Positions 1 through 13,384 of a stretch of 64,000 nt of DNA are shown one piece after another. The number at the start of each line of letters is the position of its first letter. The first letter of the stretch is position 1. Under the pieces are notes generated by a model, which searched no databases, had not been told where the DNA came from, and saw nothing but the letters and a program-made list of their open reading frames with translations. The position numbers were made by a program, and so were the translations under genes. Source of the stretch: Neelides folsomi. Lineage: Eukaryota > Arthropoda > Collembola > Neelipleona > Neelidae. The stretch is taken from NCBI GenBank assembly GCA_034687125.1, contig JAQGBZ010000100.1:1-64000 (forward strand), given 5' to 3'.

Positions 1-3000
1 TAATTGGAATATTAATGCTGATTTTAGCTATAAAATAATTAATAAATAGTGTTCAAACGTTAACGAATCATCCTGTACTTTTACATAAATGTATAAATAC
101 GTGAGACTTGTTCTTGCATCATTTATCTATGTCTGAATGTTCAATAAGAGGTTATTTACAAATAGCTATACAGAGAAAGATACTGTAAGATTTATTTACT
201 TTATTTCGATTCCTAATTCTAAACTCTTCTAGATTTTCACAATTGTTGAAATTCAAAGTACGTGGAGATTGGCGGATATAACATAGAAAATAATGTCGGT
301 CGATTTCCAACCCACTGACACGAAGAGAACGACTTCCTATATGGAGGAATTGAACATTTGGAGCTCAACATTTAAATGTTTTTCAAAGTCCATGGGCATA
401 GAAATCTCATTCCCATCAGTCTCCCTTTTCCTGAGGAGCCGATGAGAAATGTGAGGGAGGAAAGAGCAAATCCAATACTCTCCTCAACCTCGCGACCTCA
501 ACTCCTTAATTTCAAACGTGGACGGAGTAAGCAAAGACCTTTTTCTGCTCAATCCACAATTTCGCTTTTTCCCATTTTACTCATGTTCGGTTCATGTAAC
601 TCTTCCATGCCGCAGAAAAATCCACCACACACGTAAACTTTATTAACAATGTAATTTCGAAAAAGTTATTCTTATAATTAAACTTGATATACAGTTATAC
701 AGATATATCAACATACCAGTATACCTTATTTAGGTATGTGTATGACATAAAACCGCTGACGGGACTCCAGTTAACTAAAAAAAGTTTAACAATTTTTAAA
801 TGTGCTAAATTAAGACATTTTGAGGAAATATTTGTAAAATTTAAGCAATAATTTATCTATACTTATGGATAATTTGTCAATTGTCATGTTAGTAAATCTA
901 CTTTAATGTCAACATGGGTTTTTCGATTAAACCATTTTGAAAATAGTAAATTATGGATAGCATGTAATCATGTCATCGGCTATAAATCATCATCAGTACC
1001 TGAGCTTGAAATGTATCTTTTGGGATAAAGAATAAACAAACGATATTTCACTTCCCATATTCTCATATTAATGTTAAGTATCTCATCCACGCCATGTGGA
1101 GCTCTCCAATGGTTTTAATGTATTGGTATCTTTCCACATTACTTCTCAATACTTCACAACTTTCCTCCCAAAAAAACTTTGCGGAAAAGCGAAAAAATTT
1201 ATCAACCGCCAGATCGCAAAGCATGAAAGCTCGTAAACTCATTGTCAGAATTTTCTTTTTGTTTCCTCTGGGTCTATTACAAGGGGCGAAAAAGTAATAA
1301 TATAAAAGGTGCACTTCTCTTTACTGTTATACTCCGAGGCATTACCCTGAATAAAAGAGGAATATCATTTTCCAAAGTTTTCTAATTACACCAGATCTCC
1401 CTTCTCCCTAAGATTATAATAGACTCATCCAAGGGAGAATATCATTAGGAATTCATATGGAATGTGACACATTAGAGGTGTGGTTCCATTTATATTAAGG
1501 ACAATATATGTAACTACTCACTCACAGTCAGGAGAAGAATGAAACCTGAGGTTGGTCTGCTTGTCCCGTGATTGATTGCTACTTCGGTTTAAGTTAAACA
1601 CTAAAAGAGATCCATCTTTGTCGGGGTAATCCTTTAAGCCATCCGCTACTGAACAAATGATTACCCCTTATGGGCCTTTGTCCATATTAACCAAATTAGC
1701 AGGTCTTTGAAAGAGGGTTAAAGTTGAGAAAACCAACCGTTGGCTGAATCGCACCCCTTCGGCTCATCCCTTTACATTTGTATTCAAGAGATTGGAAAGC
1801 TGTTCTTGTAAAAATATATTTATTGCTCGGAATCCATTCTTAATCCTCACATGTGTGATCCATTTGTTTTAAGACTTAATCAATGGCAGTTAGGAAGTGT
1901 TGGACGCGGGGCCTAATTCCCTACTGCGGTGAGTGAAGAACAAAACGAAGACGTACTCAAACCTTTTATTTCCTCCCTGTGAGCTGAATTCCGAAGGAAG
2001 GGGAAATGGTCTGTTGAGGATGTCGGAAAATTGTTATTAGAGGTAAGAGGATAGAATTACCAAATGCTCCCGGTGGTGGGGCAAAAGGAATACAGAATAC
2101 TCCTTGGGCCATAAGACAATACATAAATTGAAATTGAAAGGTACAAAGTTTTCATTCTCCTAAAGAGTTTTGAAGAGGGAGGAAAAAAGCACTTCAGAGA
2201 AGCTTGTCACTTTCTTTTTCCAATTTTCCCTAGTGGAGATTTCCTCCCTTCCGTCTCTGCTTCATCCACATATTTAATGGGAGAACTCACATGAACACGA
2301 CGTCCTGAATTATTTCCCCATCTCCCGTGAAAGCAGATTTCGGTTCTAATATCCTACGACTCTTCAATTTTTAAAATACAAGTTGACGTTCATTTATAAT
2401 AAGTTGAATACGGAGATCAGGGGAAGTAGTAATGGAATTCCAAGGAAGCTTTTCAACTTTCCACCTTTATACCAACTTTGATCAAAGATAAGACCAATTC
2501 TTTAAAATTATCTCCCATTGTTTGGGTCTTTTAATTAAGAACTTTTAATTTGGGAAATAAACAAAATATTTAATTAAAAAATAAATAAAGGAAATATTTT
2601 ATAAAATTCTCATCAGCTTGGTCCCAACGATTTTTTGATGTAGATTTTAAATTACATCCCATTTGTGTAAATTGAGACACTTTAAAATAAGCCTTTTTTA
2701 TCCTGGGAAAGTAAAAATTGCAAAGAAAATCTCATTTCCTGGGGTAAATTTAGCTAGAGAGAATAACTAAAATCTCATTATTCCCATTGGGGTGCAAACA
2801 TAGATTTGTTGATAATGGGCAATGAGGAAATAAGGAGCTATTGTTACCTCACTTGGGTCTTTCTCCAGATTCACTTTGGGAAGAAAGTTAATTTCCTTCT
2901 ATCTCTCGAATAAGAGAACTTCGGGTCTTGTGAAGATTTGACATGACGGAGATTAGAAGGGGTGTCGTGATGAAAAGTAATACAAGACGTTTCCCTCCCT

Positions 3001-6000
3001 ATCCTCTCCACTTGTCAAACGAGGAGAGAAGACAAAAGACCCGCTAATGAACATTCCCGGCCCAAATTATTGAGTTGGCCAGCCACTGCCATCGCTCTTC
3101 AACACACCCTCAGATAGTCCTGCATACGAAACATACGGAGAGCATAGCAGACTGAGAGTGGAGTCAAGTAATGACCCATTCCTTTCTTGCTCCTACAATG
3201 ACCATAATAAATGAGGAGAATTCTTCGACTCGGAGAGCAATAAAAATAGCCTCCTTCAACTTAATACTTTCCAATATCCTCTCACATTCAAAATGCGAAT
3301 CTTCTCATAAAAAACCCCGAATCCTACAATATTTCAGACTTATATTAAATTTTAATTCTTTTCTAATAATGCATTTACTCCCATTTACACATATTACACA
3401 TGTAATAATTTTATTACTCAGGAGGAGTAAGTAATAAAACTCTTATGTATTGCATATAAAGTACATATCTGATATCTAATACATTTAATGCTGATATACT
3501 TATATCACTTAGTAAATATATTTTGAATATGGAAAGATGATAGGGGTGAAAGCCTCGAGTTCATCATTTCCCAAAATTCACATTTCCCCCATTATGAAAT
3601 TTATCTCTCAGAATGAGAGATGGGAATGCTAATCTGCCACCGCATGGAGATATGACCTTTTCATATCCAGATAGGATCTTTCCAGAATAATATACATTAT
3701 GTCATAAATAAGGCATAATATTCATAAGGTTCTTCATTGGTGGCTGGGAGGGAGATAATGAAATAGAAGTGCTCAATCCGCTGTCCCCCACTAGCCCTTC
3801 ATAAAAGTTGAGCATTAAAATGTGTCGTAAAGGCCGTGGAGCGAGTCTTTTCATATCTCAACCCTGGAAGTCTCCTGGCTAAGGGAAGGAGCAAAGCCAT
3901 GAAAACATGATCGTATCATCATTCTCATTCTTTCATCAAGAGTCTCGAGGAGACTCTTAGGAAGAAACTTTGAGCATGAAGAGCTGTAAGTGTGGGGATA
4001 ATAGACTCATTCCTCCTAATATGGAATCTCCATCGGCCGCCGTCTTTTCATGACCAGGAACGAGGTATAATCAGGAGGTGGAATGAATCATAAAGACCCA
4101 TTCTCTCCACCTCAATGGATGTAATATGATGGGATGGAGGACCAGGGCGGAACAAAGGGATCGTATAGTATTCTATACTTAAATTATGAACGAAGGAGTT
4201 GTGAAGCCTATTTCTCATTTTCCCTATTCACTAGGAAATCTTTTCCATTATTAAAATTGATTGGGAGAATGGTCCTCATATGTTCTTCAACCTGAGCAAC
4301 AACCGCGAGCCGAATACGCACAAAAGAGAAGGAAAGTCAACTCCCCCACTCTCCTTATTGAATTATTTGATAAATATTGAAGTACAAATACAGGATGAAT
4401 TATCAATGATACTTAAATCTATTAGTATATCCAACCAACAAAAATTCATTACAAACACAAATACCTTTAACTATCAGTATACTTTGAATTTCATATTTAT
4501 AACCTTATTTAACAAAAACACATTTTAGACTTAAAATTTAATTAAGAATTTATAGCTATATTTAACCGACCATTTTATACTAAAAGCACTACCGAAATTT
4601 TGAACTGTGTAATTTGTTATGAATATTTTCAATGTATGTTTTATTTTAAAATAATTTAACCAGCGGTTTGAAAACAATTTCCGACCGCCCTAATTCTTGG
4701 TAAAATTATTTAAATGTAACATTTATTTAATATTTTAAAGGACTGGAATGCACGAAATCAGGAAAAAGGTATGCGTATAAGAAACTTGGGGACTCAATAC
4801 TTTTAACACCAGTCTGCAGCTATGTATTTTCCATTAAGGAAGACCAAAGTGCATGTATACACGCAGTACTGACTTCTCTTACACTTTTAATAATAATGTT
4901 GAGCAATAAAATAGGAAACGTGCGGGGCGTGGATCGATGCATTGAATTCATTGAGGTTCTTCACTTCCTCACTCAACGTGTAAAAACGAATGGTGTGGTC
5001 GCTGCTGTGGAAGTCACCCGAGTTGGACTGGAGGAACCTACATTCCTTATTCATGCAATCCATGCATTTAGACCCACAGAGGCTTTTGCCCTCGTCAACA
5101 TCGACTTTCGACTTCCCTAACCCGCCCCTCACGGAATATCCAGAGAGGAACATGAGAGGAAAATCGCGAGTTAATTTCCCCATCGTCCACCTGGCTCTCA
5201 CTCGCTCCAATTAAAAACATTTTGATATTATAATTTTCCAAATATCAACCTCGGTTTGATCGAACCAACTCACTTGGGTTAATAAGTACTAACTACGTAC
5301 ATTAGCAGTCTTAAAGAGAATAATGGAAAGAAACGGATTTGCAAATTAATACTAAAACGCCAATTCAAATCATTTTACCTCATTGTGTTATTAAGGTTAA
5401 GCATAATGCGTACATTCTCAGTTTATCTAATGGCGTATCGGGTATTTAAGCCTCGGATATTATTTTAATGAGGCTCATTTAAACCTTTGAAAGGTAAAGA
5501 AATCCACAAATGTTAAGCATTGGATTGATTCATATCTCCGATAGAGTTAGGAAAGTGTATGCTGAGAAACAAAAGATCGATCCATTGTTACATTATAACT
5601 TTCTCAGCTGGTAAAAGTTGAATATCAAGAGATATCGGAAATCCATTTTTGTACGCTAATCAACTACCCTTATGGAAGTGCAGTAATGCAGAAGAATATT
5701 AAAATGGATTTGAAATTAAAACTGTTCAATTTAATAAATATTCCAAGAATCCCATTTACTTATTTAATGGAGAAAGTTCTTTATCCCACAGTGAGGAATA
5801 GGAATGAATGATTATATTTGTAACGGAAAGTGAACCCTGAGCTCCAATCATCCCGATTAGTATTTCAAAGGAGACTTCGAGGATCAAAACCTCGAGGCCA
5901 AAATATCCATGACATGTATATTAAGTATGGAGTAATTAAAGGTCCTTTTGATGATCGGAAATCCCATTAGACCTCCTCATGCCTAATTTTCCCATATAAT

Positions 6001-9000
6001 CCTTCTTGACAATAATGACAATTTTCAAAAAATATCTCCAAAACTGTTCAATTTATTTAGTAAAATCAAAATTATACAAATAATTGTAAATTAAAATCAG
6101 ATATCAACCGCCCAAATCTCTCAACACAGGTAATATACATTAAATTAAAAAGATGAAAAAACTTAAGAAAGTAATGGGATAAAAATATAGAGATTTAAAT
6201 AAAAGGTAATAAAATGACAAGTAAATCTTGACGGATGACGAATTTCGTCTAGCGTAGAAATAAAATGTGTGTAAAATGTAAAGATTATGCCAAGGGTTTT
6301 GCCCATTAAGAAACCTCCAGTTGGATTTGGATTTGGAATATTTTAAGTGAGAGAAAGACGAGTTTGGTAATGTTCTGGTATTAAGTGAAGGAATAAAAAC
6401 TCATTCCAGCTCGTAAAATAAATTTCTCCGCTAGAATCTCTGCAAGATGAGCCTACAAGGTTCCATTTATCATCACTGTCCAACCCACTGACGGGAAAGT
6501 GGAGCTTTTTGCACCCCCTTGTCTGTGGGAACGGATGTCTTTCTTTTACAAATGCCAGTCTCTGCCCTTCTTTTGTTACTCACTCAAAGAAGAGAAAAAC
6601 GGGAGAAAGAGCCAAAGAGAAAAAATCTGCAATCATCATCAATAATTATCCCTAGAAGGAAAAAACGGTTCTACTATCTACGTAATAAAATTATTCCAAA
6701 GAATTCCATTATTCCTTGTCTATTTCCCTTTAGGTCAAAAAATCAAACGGATAAGTTCGGACAGCAATACGCTAAATCTATAAATGTATTTTTCTCCCCA
6801 AATGAAATTTTTTCCTAATCTCAAAACCCAACCCATTTTTTTGAAACACATGAATTTCCACTTTTGATATCGGACGATAAAAGCTCATGTGTTTTTATTC
6901 CTTTTTATAGATTAGGAGGGGAGTAAATTCATAAATTCAATTTTTACGGTCCTCATTTCTTTTTAAATAGCATGGAATAATAAATCTGAAAATGTCCGTT
7001 TGTTTATTGTGTAAGCCTTTCTTATAGCCCATTATAGTCCTTTTCCTTTTAACAATCAGTAAATGGTCACTACTACAAATATCCCTCATGTCTTCTGCAT
7101 ACATAATATGGCAGTTGGAAGAAAATTACACTTCTTATTTATTTATACCCAAGTAAAAATCCGATTAGATAAAAACTTTCTCTCGTTCTCGTTCGTTCGT
7201 GCATAGAATGTTCACCACAGGACTCATAGCATTTGAGTGAGATATAAATGTTTGCGAAGGAGATTTTAATTGAATTTAATACTTACGCATTTCCATTACA
7301 AGTTTTTATCTATTTACCTTCTCCAACTTACACTCGTCAACTTAAAAATCATAATGGTTTATTTACAAAGGTCGGGTTTTTTATATAAATAATAAATTGA
7401 ACTTACAATTTGATGATAATACATTATTTTATAGATAAATTCTAACGTATAGATTCTAACATGTATTATAAAGTAACAATGTTTACTTACACTAAACTTA
7501 AAATCGTATAGGTTTTATTTACAAGGCTTCATTGCTATACTTTAAACTCCTAATGTAAATACCCCATATGTTTTGTTTATATAGTAAATATATACAATTG
7601 CATTGTTCTTTTGGTCTCTTAGAAGTGTCGTAAAGGAATGGGAGGATTTTGGTTGTAAATTTTGTGTGTGAGAACAGGAAGCCTTGAGGAAAGAGATCGA
7701 GTAAAGGATTCTTATTTTCTTATCATAATAGAGGAGAGATTGCCCAATGTTTTCCATCGAGAAATATTTTATTACTTTTATAAATGGGGTTTTAAAGGCT
7801 TTAGCTCCTACAGCCCATAATTGGATTAAAAAAAGAATGAGCTCAGAATCGGAAGCCGTTATATTTCAAGGGCCTTTAAACTCCTATGGCTTCATTTGCC
7901 CCTTTCTTCCATTTACATATTTGGATCTGGAAGACGTCTTGGAATTAAACCCTGAATATTTAATCTCGGATGTTTCTCGAACGAACGGAAAGGATACCTT
8001 TGCCTTGATCTCCAAATTATTTACAAACAACCTCTTACTCCTTCAATAGCCAAAGCGAGACATTGAGTAGAAGAAAGCTCCAATACACTCCTTAAAGCCC
8101 TCGTTTATATAAAACTCAAAATGGATGATTGTGATTATTCGCTATAACTGGGCAAATAATCAATATGGATTATTGCAATACCCTGTACTAACAATAATAT
8201 TAACTTCCTATGAATTCAATGAAAGTGTTAACTTGGAATATTGTTATTACCATACATAAATGATTACAATACGCACATGTAGACTATTTATGCTACTTAT
8301 AAATATTGTGGACAATTAAACCATGAAAATAACTATTATTGACTTGGCACTTGTTTTATAGACTGAATGAAGAAAGCTATTCAAGTGATGCCAATTGGTG
8401 TAGTGATATTTGTAGTGATTCTTTCCTTTGTGTGTCCCAGACTGCTCCATTTTACAGTCTTAAGGAAGAATGAAGAGTTCAAAGGGAGAACCAACCGATT
8501 ATTTATGGGAATATAAAAAGAGGGGAAATCAGAATTCTTTCCCCGTCCTTGGAGAATACCAAATCCCAATTTCTTTGAAGTTGATCGGATACGCATACTG
8601 GCAAAAGAGGAGCCTGATCTCATTTGCCAATTGAGATCGGAGCCATTAATCTTTGTATTTCTTAAGAATCCGGAGAAACCTTCCAACTTGTTGGTTTAAT
8701 CCCTTTAAACTTCTATATCTACTTATATAACTAATATAAGACCATCAAGAGACTTCCTTGACTATTTAAATGCCTCATATTGTGTCTAGCGGAGAGTGCA
8801 AGGGATTGGAAACGCTAAAGAGAAAAGAAATGGACTTTTATCCAATAAGCAAATAGACTCATGCTTGAGAGCATTTCCAAGTACAAAAGACATAAGACCA
8901 TTGATACATCTATTCCTATTACGAAATTACTAACTGAGGTGAAAACGAAACACAGAATGAGTATTACGATTTTATTCTTTCACCATTAAATAAATTAAAA

Positions 9001-12000
9001 CTCACATCGGATTAAAATAGAAAGTGATTATGTACTGATTTGCTAATACATAGAAAATCTCACCAGCTCAATTAATAAAATTGTCATTGGTCAATTTAAA
9101 AAGACACCAAATGTGGATTGATTACTTTGGGTTTGGCAATTGACTCCCATGAATTCATTTTAAAAATAAATTATGTCAACGATTGTGAATAATCTTGCAC
9201 TTTTTAATGGGAGGGAGGGAAGAGCGAAGTGGTTCTTTGATCGTTAAAGACCCTCCTCAAATTCCACTGGGGAAGGAAGGAGGAGTTGCCAAAATATTAT
9301 GCAACACATAGTTTTGTACACGTTAGATTAAACCGCCAGGTTGTGTTAACAAGTTGAATCTTTCAATCCAAACTAAACTTACATACAAATGTTTTGTAAT
9401 AATACCTATCAAACATCATTTGATAAGGGTGGGTAAATGAGGAAAGCTGTTTGTTTACGAATAAAAATTTTTTAATTAAAAAATTCAAATTCAAATCAAC
9501 CGACAATAATGCAATATTTAAAGGAGTTAAATGACACTTGGATTTTTATTTCATTGGTCTCGATGTTTTCTCAACTTTATCAAAATATAATACCAACGCA
9601 GAATAAAAGGCTTCAAGCACAAAATGACCTTTTTGCAAGCATGTTCAGTTTATTGATAATATTTGTATTATCAATATGAGAAAATGGCATGACTTATTGG
9701 AAAACAATTCAACCCCTTTTCAATATCCCTCCGCACATTAAAAAACTAATAAAAAGAACCGTACATTTTTGCAACTTTTAGTGGTATATAATTTCGCATG
9801 CAAACAAGCCACTTTTCAATATAACTTAACCTTCTCACTTACAATTCACTTCCAAAAAATATGATCCTTTTGATCGCTTACGTTAAAATTCAAATTTCAT
9901 AAATTCGGTGTGTGTCGTAGTAAAAACGAAACTTCTGAAAGTATAAGTAATAAAAGCACCAAGAACCAATCCAACATGGAATAAATTATTGAAATAAAAG
10001 CAAAGGGGGTTTATAAAATAAAGGATAACACAGCCATAACACAATACAGCTTCTCCAAACAAGATTCATATTTCAGGTTTTAAACTAAAAGGTTATTGAT
10101 TGATCAAAAATTCCATACACAACAGTCCTTAAAATATTGTACAAAGAACCATTTAATATTAAAAGCATTCATCAATAGATTAAGTTACAGAATCCAAGAA
10201 ACTCCATAATAAACTAATATACCTTTAATACCTAATTGAACTTTCGTAATTGAACTTTCCTTGACCAAATAATCAAATAACCCAGCAGATCAAACATGAG
10301 ACAATTTGTATTATAATATATTCTTAAATACTTAACTTTAAAATAATATTGTTTGGATTGTTAACGTACTTTCTTTAAACCCAAAAGGCAAAAGAATTAC
10401 GAAGCTGGAATAATCCTAACAAGATAATTTTGTTTAAACGGGTCGATTTTTAACGAGTTAGCAAACAAATTAGTTTAGTAAACATTTTAAATGTTCTAAA
10501 ATTTGCTTAAATTTTCCAATTATGCAGAGTCAACAAAGGAAACCTTACTAAAATATACGAACAAGCTACAATGAATGAATGCCTAACCCTAATGTCACTG
10601 AAAAAGTAATGATTATGATTAAATGATTATGAATTGGAGTATTGGCAAAATGTCAATTTATAAAGAAAGTTTAAGTAATATGTGAAAAATATTTTTAAGA
10701 AAGGAATTCTTGAAAAATGCATTTTTTGGTTTGTTCCAAGTCAAAAGTTAAATTAAGTGAATATGGGGATATTTCTTACCGGTGGAATGTTCTTGTAGCT
10801 TCTGGTCTTTTTAGAGTTTGAGGGGTTTTTGAATCGATTCCTTTTTCAAAGTTTGAAGATGCGACAGAGTCAGAGAAAGAAACGAAGAGTCGGAGGAGAT
10901 GGATGAGGAAACGTGAGCTTTTTCACCCCGATTTGCCTCCACACTTTCATCCACTATCCCTCCCAAACTCTCAAATTCCACAATCACTTTCCGATCCCAT
11001 CCTTCCCGATCACCAAAGGCGGAAACCGTTTTACACCAAACGTCTTTCCAAATAATCTCGCCAATCTCAGATTTCTCCTTTTAAACTTCCAAGTTCCCTT
11101 TCGATCAAAGTGACTGTAATTAGAGGAAAGAAATACTACAAAGAGCTCCAAAAAAGTTCGAGAACAAAACTGGAAAAAAATATCTAAAAATGAACCATTC
11201 TTACAATTTTCTGTCTTTTTAGGAATTTATTTTAAAAAGGGCCACTTTTGTTTATTTTTTTCATTCCGGCGTTGATCGGAATGGCGTTTGGGGATCTGTG
11301 AGTCTGGGTATTGTTTCAATTGTCAATGAGAGCGTTCCGGGGTTGGGATAATATTGGGAGAGAGCGAGGTTGACTGGCGTGTCTTTGGGTTCGGATCCCG
11401 GGTCTAAATGGACTACCAGGGCGAAGTTTCCTCCATCCCGAGTCTCCGAAGTGGGTGAGTGCGGTGGCTGCTCAACCGCCGCACTACCCCTACCCACATG
11501 GTGAGATAAAACTTGGCTCGTCTCTCAGAGAATTGAGGAACACCGATTTTCACTCAACCTCATGGACACGACGCTGTGTGGGTTGATGGACACCTCCGTG
11601 TCATAATGAAAACCCGAGAAGGTCTCGGCTCTTCCACCTTCAAAGAATGCCCGAAAATCGGCTCAATAACTCAAATTCCTTCCATTGTGAAAGGCGCATG
11701 GAGGCATAAGGATAAGAATAAGGACAGTTCTCAGTCCCTCGGACTCACCCGGGAAATGAGGTGAGGGATTTTCCCCTACATGCGTAATGTTTCACCTCTC
11801 ACACATATGGAGATTCCGAAATTACAACCTCACCATCTCGGAACTTTATTATACACTTTTCTCACTCCCTTTTCCCTGCCGCAGTCTATTTTTTATTCCA
11901 ACAACATTTTTTGAATTATCTAACCGGCCTTGCAAATGCCGAAAGACTTTTGAAGAGTCACGAGAGTGGCGAGACACGTGTTATATGTACATAGTATGCA

Positions 12001-12860
12001 TCAGCATATAAGTGTATATAAGTATGGACGGAATTCTGACTCGGACTCCGAGGAGCAAATTGGACCAAATGAAAATGAATATGACAAATGTAATCCGGGC
12101 CCTTTGGGGGTTTTGGCTCGTATGAGAAAAGTTGAGTGAGTAGAGTTATGATATGAGATTTAATTGAAAGTCAAAACATACATACTTTTCCACTCTATTG
12201 TCAATTTGAGCAATTTTCTTGTCAGAGGAATGACAATTCGGCGGAGCTAAAGACTCCCAATTAATTTGGAATGAGTTGTAATGAATATATGAACTTCTTT
12301 TTCCCTCATGCATACCACCATTTATAAATATATGGAAAAGAGGAATCTGATAGTGACCTAGAAATTTGGTCAGGGTAGAGCGAGTAAAAGGAGACGCGCA
12401 TACCGCGGGTCGTTTCGGTGCGGAGTGGCAAACTCAGCTCTAAAAATAATCAGGGGGAAAATGGGCAATGAGGCCGAAGTTAATTGGGATTCTCATTAAG
12501 AGATTATGTATAGGATAGTCGGCCCGCTTGAACCGTGGATGGAATCGAAATAGGCAAAATCACTCACTCACTCGCCCATGTTCCTCAATCTCACCGATTA
12601 ATTCTTCCTCGTTGACTTCAACATGTAATTGAGAGGTGATGAGGTTTTCTATTTCCATCCACTTTATTCCTCGTTGTTATAATTATTATTCAAACTATCT
12701 CACGGTCCTTTAATCTGCTTATCATCAAACTGTCTAATATAATTTCTATTTGAAATTCTTATTTCTAATTTATTACAAACTCAATAAAATCGTACAATTT
12801 ATAAATATAATTTACAATTATAAATTAAAATTGTAATTTATGAATAGTTCCCAGCTGCTT
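1..12860. other. Gene-free stretch, no supported coding region
   Basis: Only short open frames without recognisable protein features occur here. I found no chain of phase-compatible exons and no family motif. The longest frames, about 100 codons near 4.9-5.2 kb, 7.7-8.0 kb and 8.4-8.7 kb, have no domain, signal peptide or convincing splice context. The stretch is patchy in composition: AT-rich blocks alternate with purine- or pyrimidine-rich tracts. The AT content is lowest around 11,260-11,770. It could be an intergenic regulatory region or a large intron of a gene lying outside the window. Confidence 0.5.
10233..10260. repeat. 14-bp tandem duplication
   Basis: Two adjacent 14-bp copies, TAATTGAACTTTCG and TAATTGAACTTTCC, differ only in the last base. 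This is a simple local duplication with no sign of function. Confidence 0.8.
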
Positions 12861-12890
12861 TGATTTCAACAAGAGTATGTAGTATGTACA

Positions 12891-13008
12891 TACTCTCGTA
12901 GGAAAGGTGAAAGTTGAAATCCCGCCTTTTGTTATAGCGCTGGTTAGATACAAATTTAAATAGAAGAAAAAAGGCGGGATTTCAACTTTCAACTTTCCAA
13001 CGAGAGTA
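12891..13008. repeat. Palindromic MITE-like element bounded by TA
   Basis: Inverted arms of about 40 bp (12891-12930 and 12969-13008) match at all but two positions and enclose a spacer of about 38 bp. The arm core is GTTGAAATCCCGCCTTTT. Both ends read TA-CTCTCG inward, so TA may be the duplicated target, as in Tc1/mariner-type miniature elements. It has no coding capacity. A second small inverted repeat, AGAGTATGTA/TACATACTCT, overlaps the left edge at 12872-12896. Confidence 0.75.
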
Positions 13009-13042
13009 GATAACCATTTGACATGACCAAACTTGGGTAAAA

Positions 13043-13215
13043 GACCGTCCGTCGGACGGTCGGGTCTCAGGTAGTTTATTGGTCAATCGATCGGAACCTG
13101 GACGGTCAGGGTAGTATAAAAACCAAGTTTGATCATAACCCGGACGGTCAGGGTAATTGAAAAACTAAATATGATCGGAACCGGACGGTCTCGGTAACAA
13201 TTACCTCATCGGTAA
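13043..13215. repeat. 42-bp tandem repeat with GGACGGTC core
   Basis: Three units start at 13089, 13131 and 13173, exactly 42 bp apart, each opening GATCRKAAC and carrying CGGACGGTC or TGGACGGTC. A degenerate unit containing GACCGTCCGTCGGACGGTC, itself palindromic, lies just upstream. The block is much richer in G and C than its surroundings. It resembles a short minisatellite or a cluster of protein-binding sites. Confidence 0.8.
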
Positions 13216-13347
13216 TTTTCGGTAAACCGAGCAAAATTGAACCTTAATTCCCATTCATTTTTTTATTTATAACGTGCTATTTATAAGATGGAATTAAATT
13301 TAACTATCCATGATTAATTTGTCAGAATCTCAGAATCTTAGTGTAGG

Positions 13348-13384
13348 ATTGCGTCCGATCGGGTAATAGCCGATCGGACGCAAT
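13348..13384. repeat. Perfect 15-bp inverted repeat
   Basis: Arms ATTGCGTCCGATCGG (13348-13362) and CCGATCGGACGCAAT (13370-13384) are perfect reverse complements around a 7-nt loop, GTAATAG. The GC-rich palindrome stands out from the AT-rich flanks. It could be a binding site for a dimeric factor or the remains of a transposon end. Confidence 0.85.

Noticed and set aside
4887-5210. 107-codon minus-strand frame containing several cysteines
   Set aside because: Overlapping frames are equally open on the plus strand, with no start context, splice sites or recognisable family.
7747-8049. 100-codon plus-strand frame
   Set aside because: Plausible amino-acid mix but no motif, homology or exon context; not enough to call a gene.
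8381-8686. 101-codon minus-strand frame
   Set aside because: No recognisable feature and no splice partners; likely chance.
11388-11398. GGTTCGGATCC, resembling a tRNA B box, as a tRNA or SINE candidate
   Set aside because: No convincing A box at the right distance and no cloverleaf stems could be drawn.
11261-11497. 78-codon minus-strand frame, GC-rich
   Set aside because: No domain, signal peptide, splice context or family resemblance; its openness follows from local base composition.
13043-13215. Tandem repeat as a CRISPR array
   Set aside because: Units vary along their whole length with no constant repeat/variable spacer pattern, and the genome is eukaryotic.
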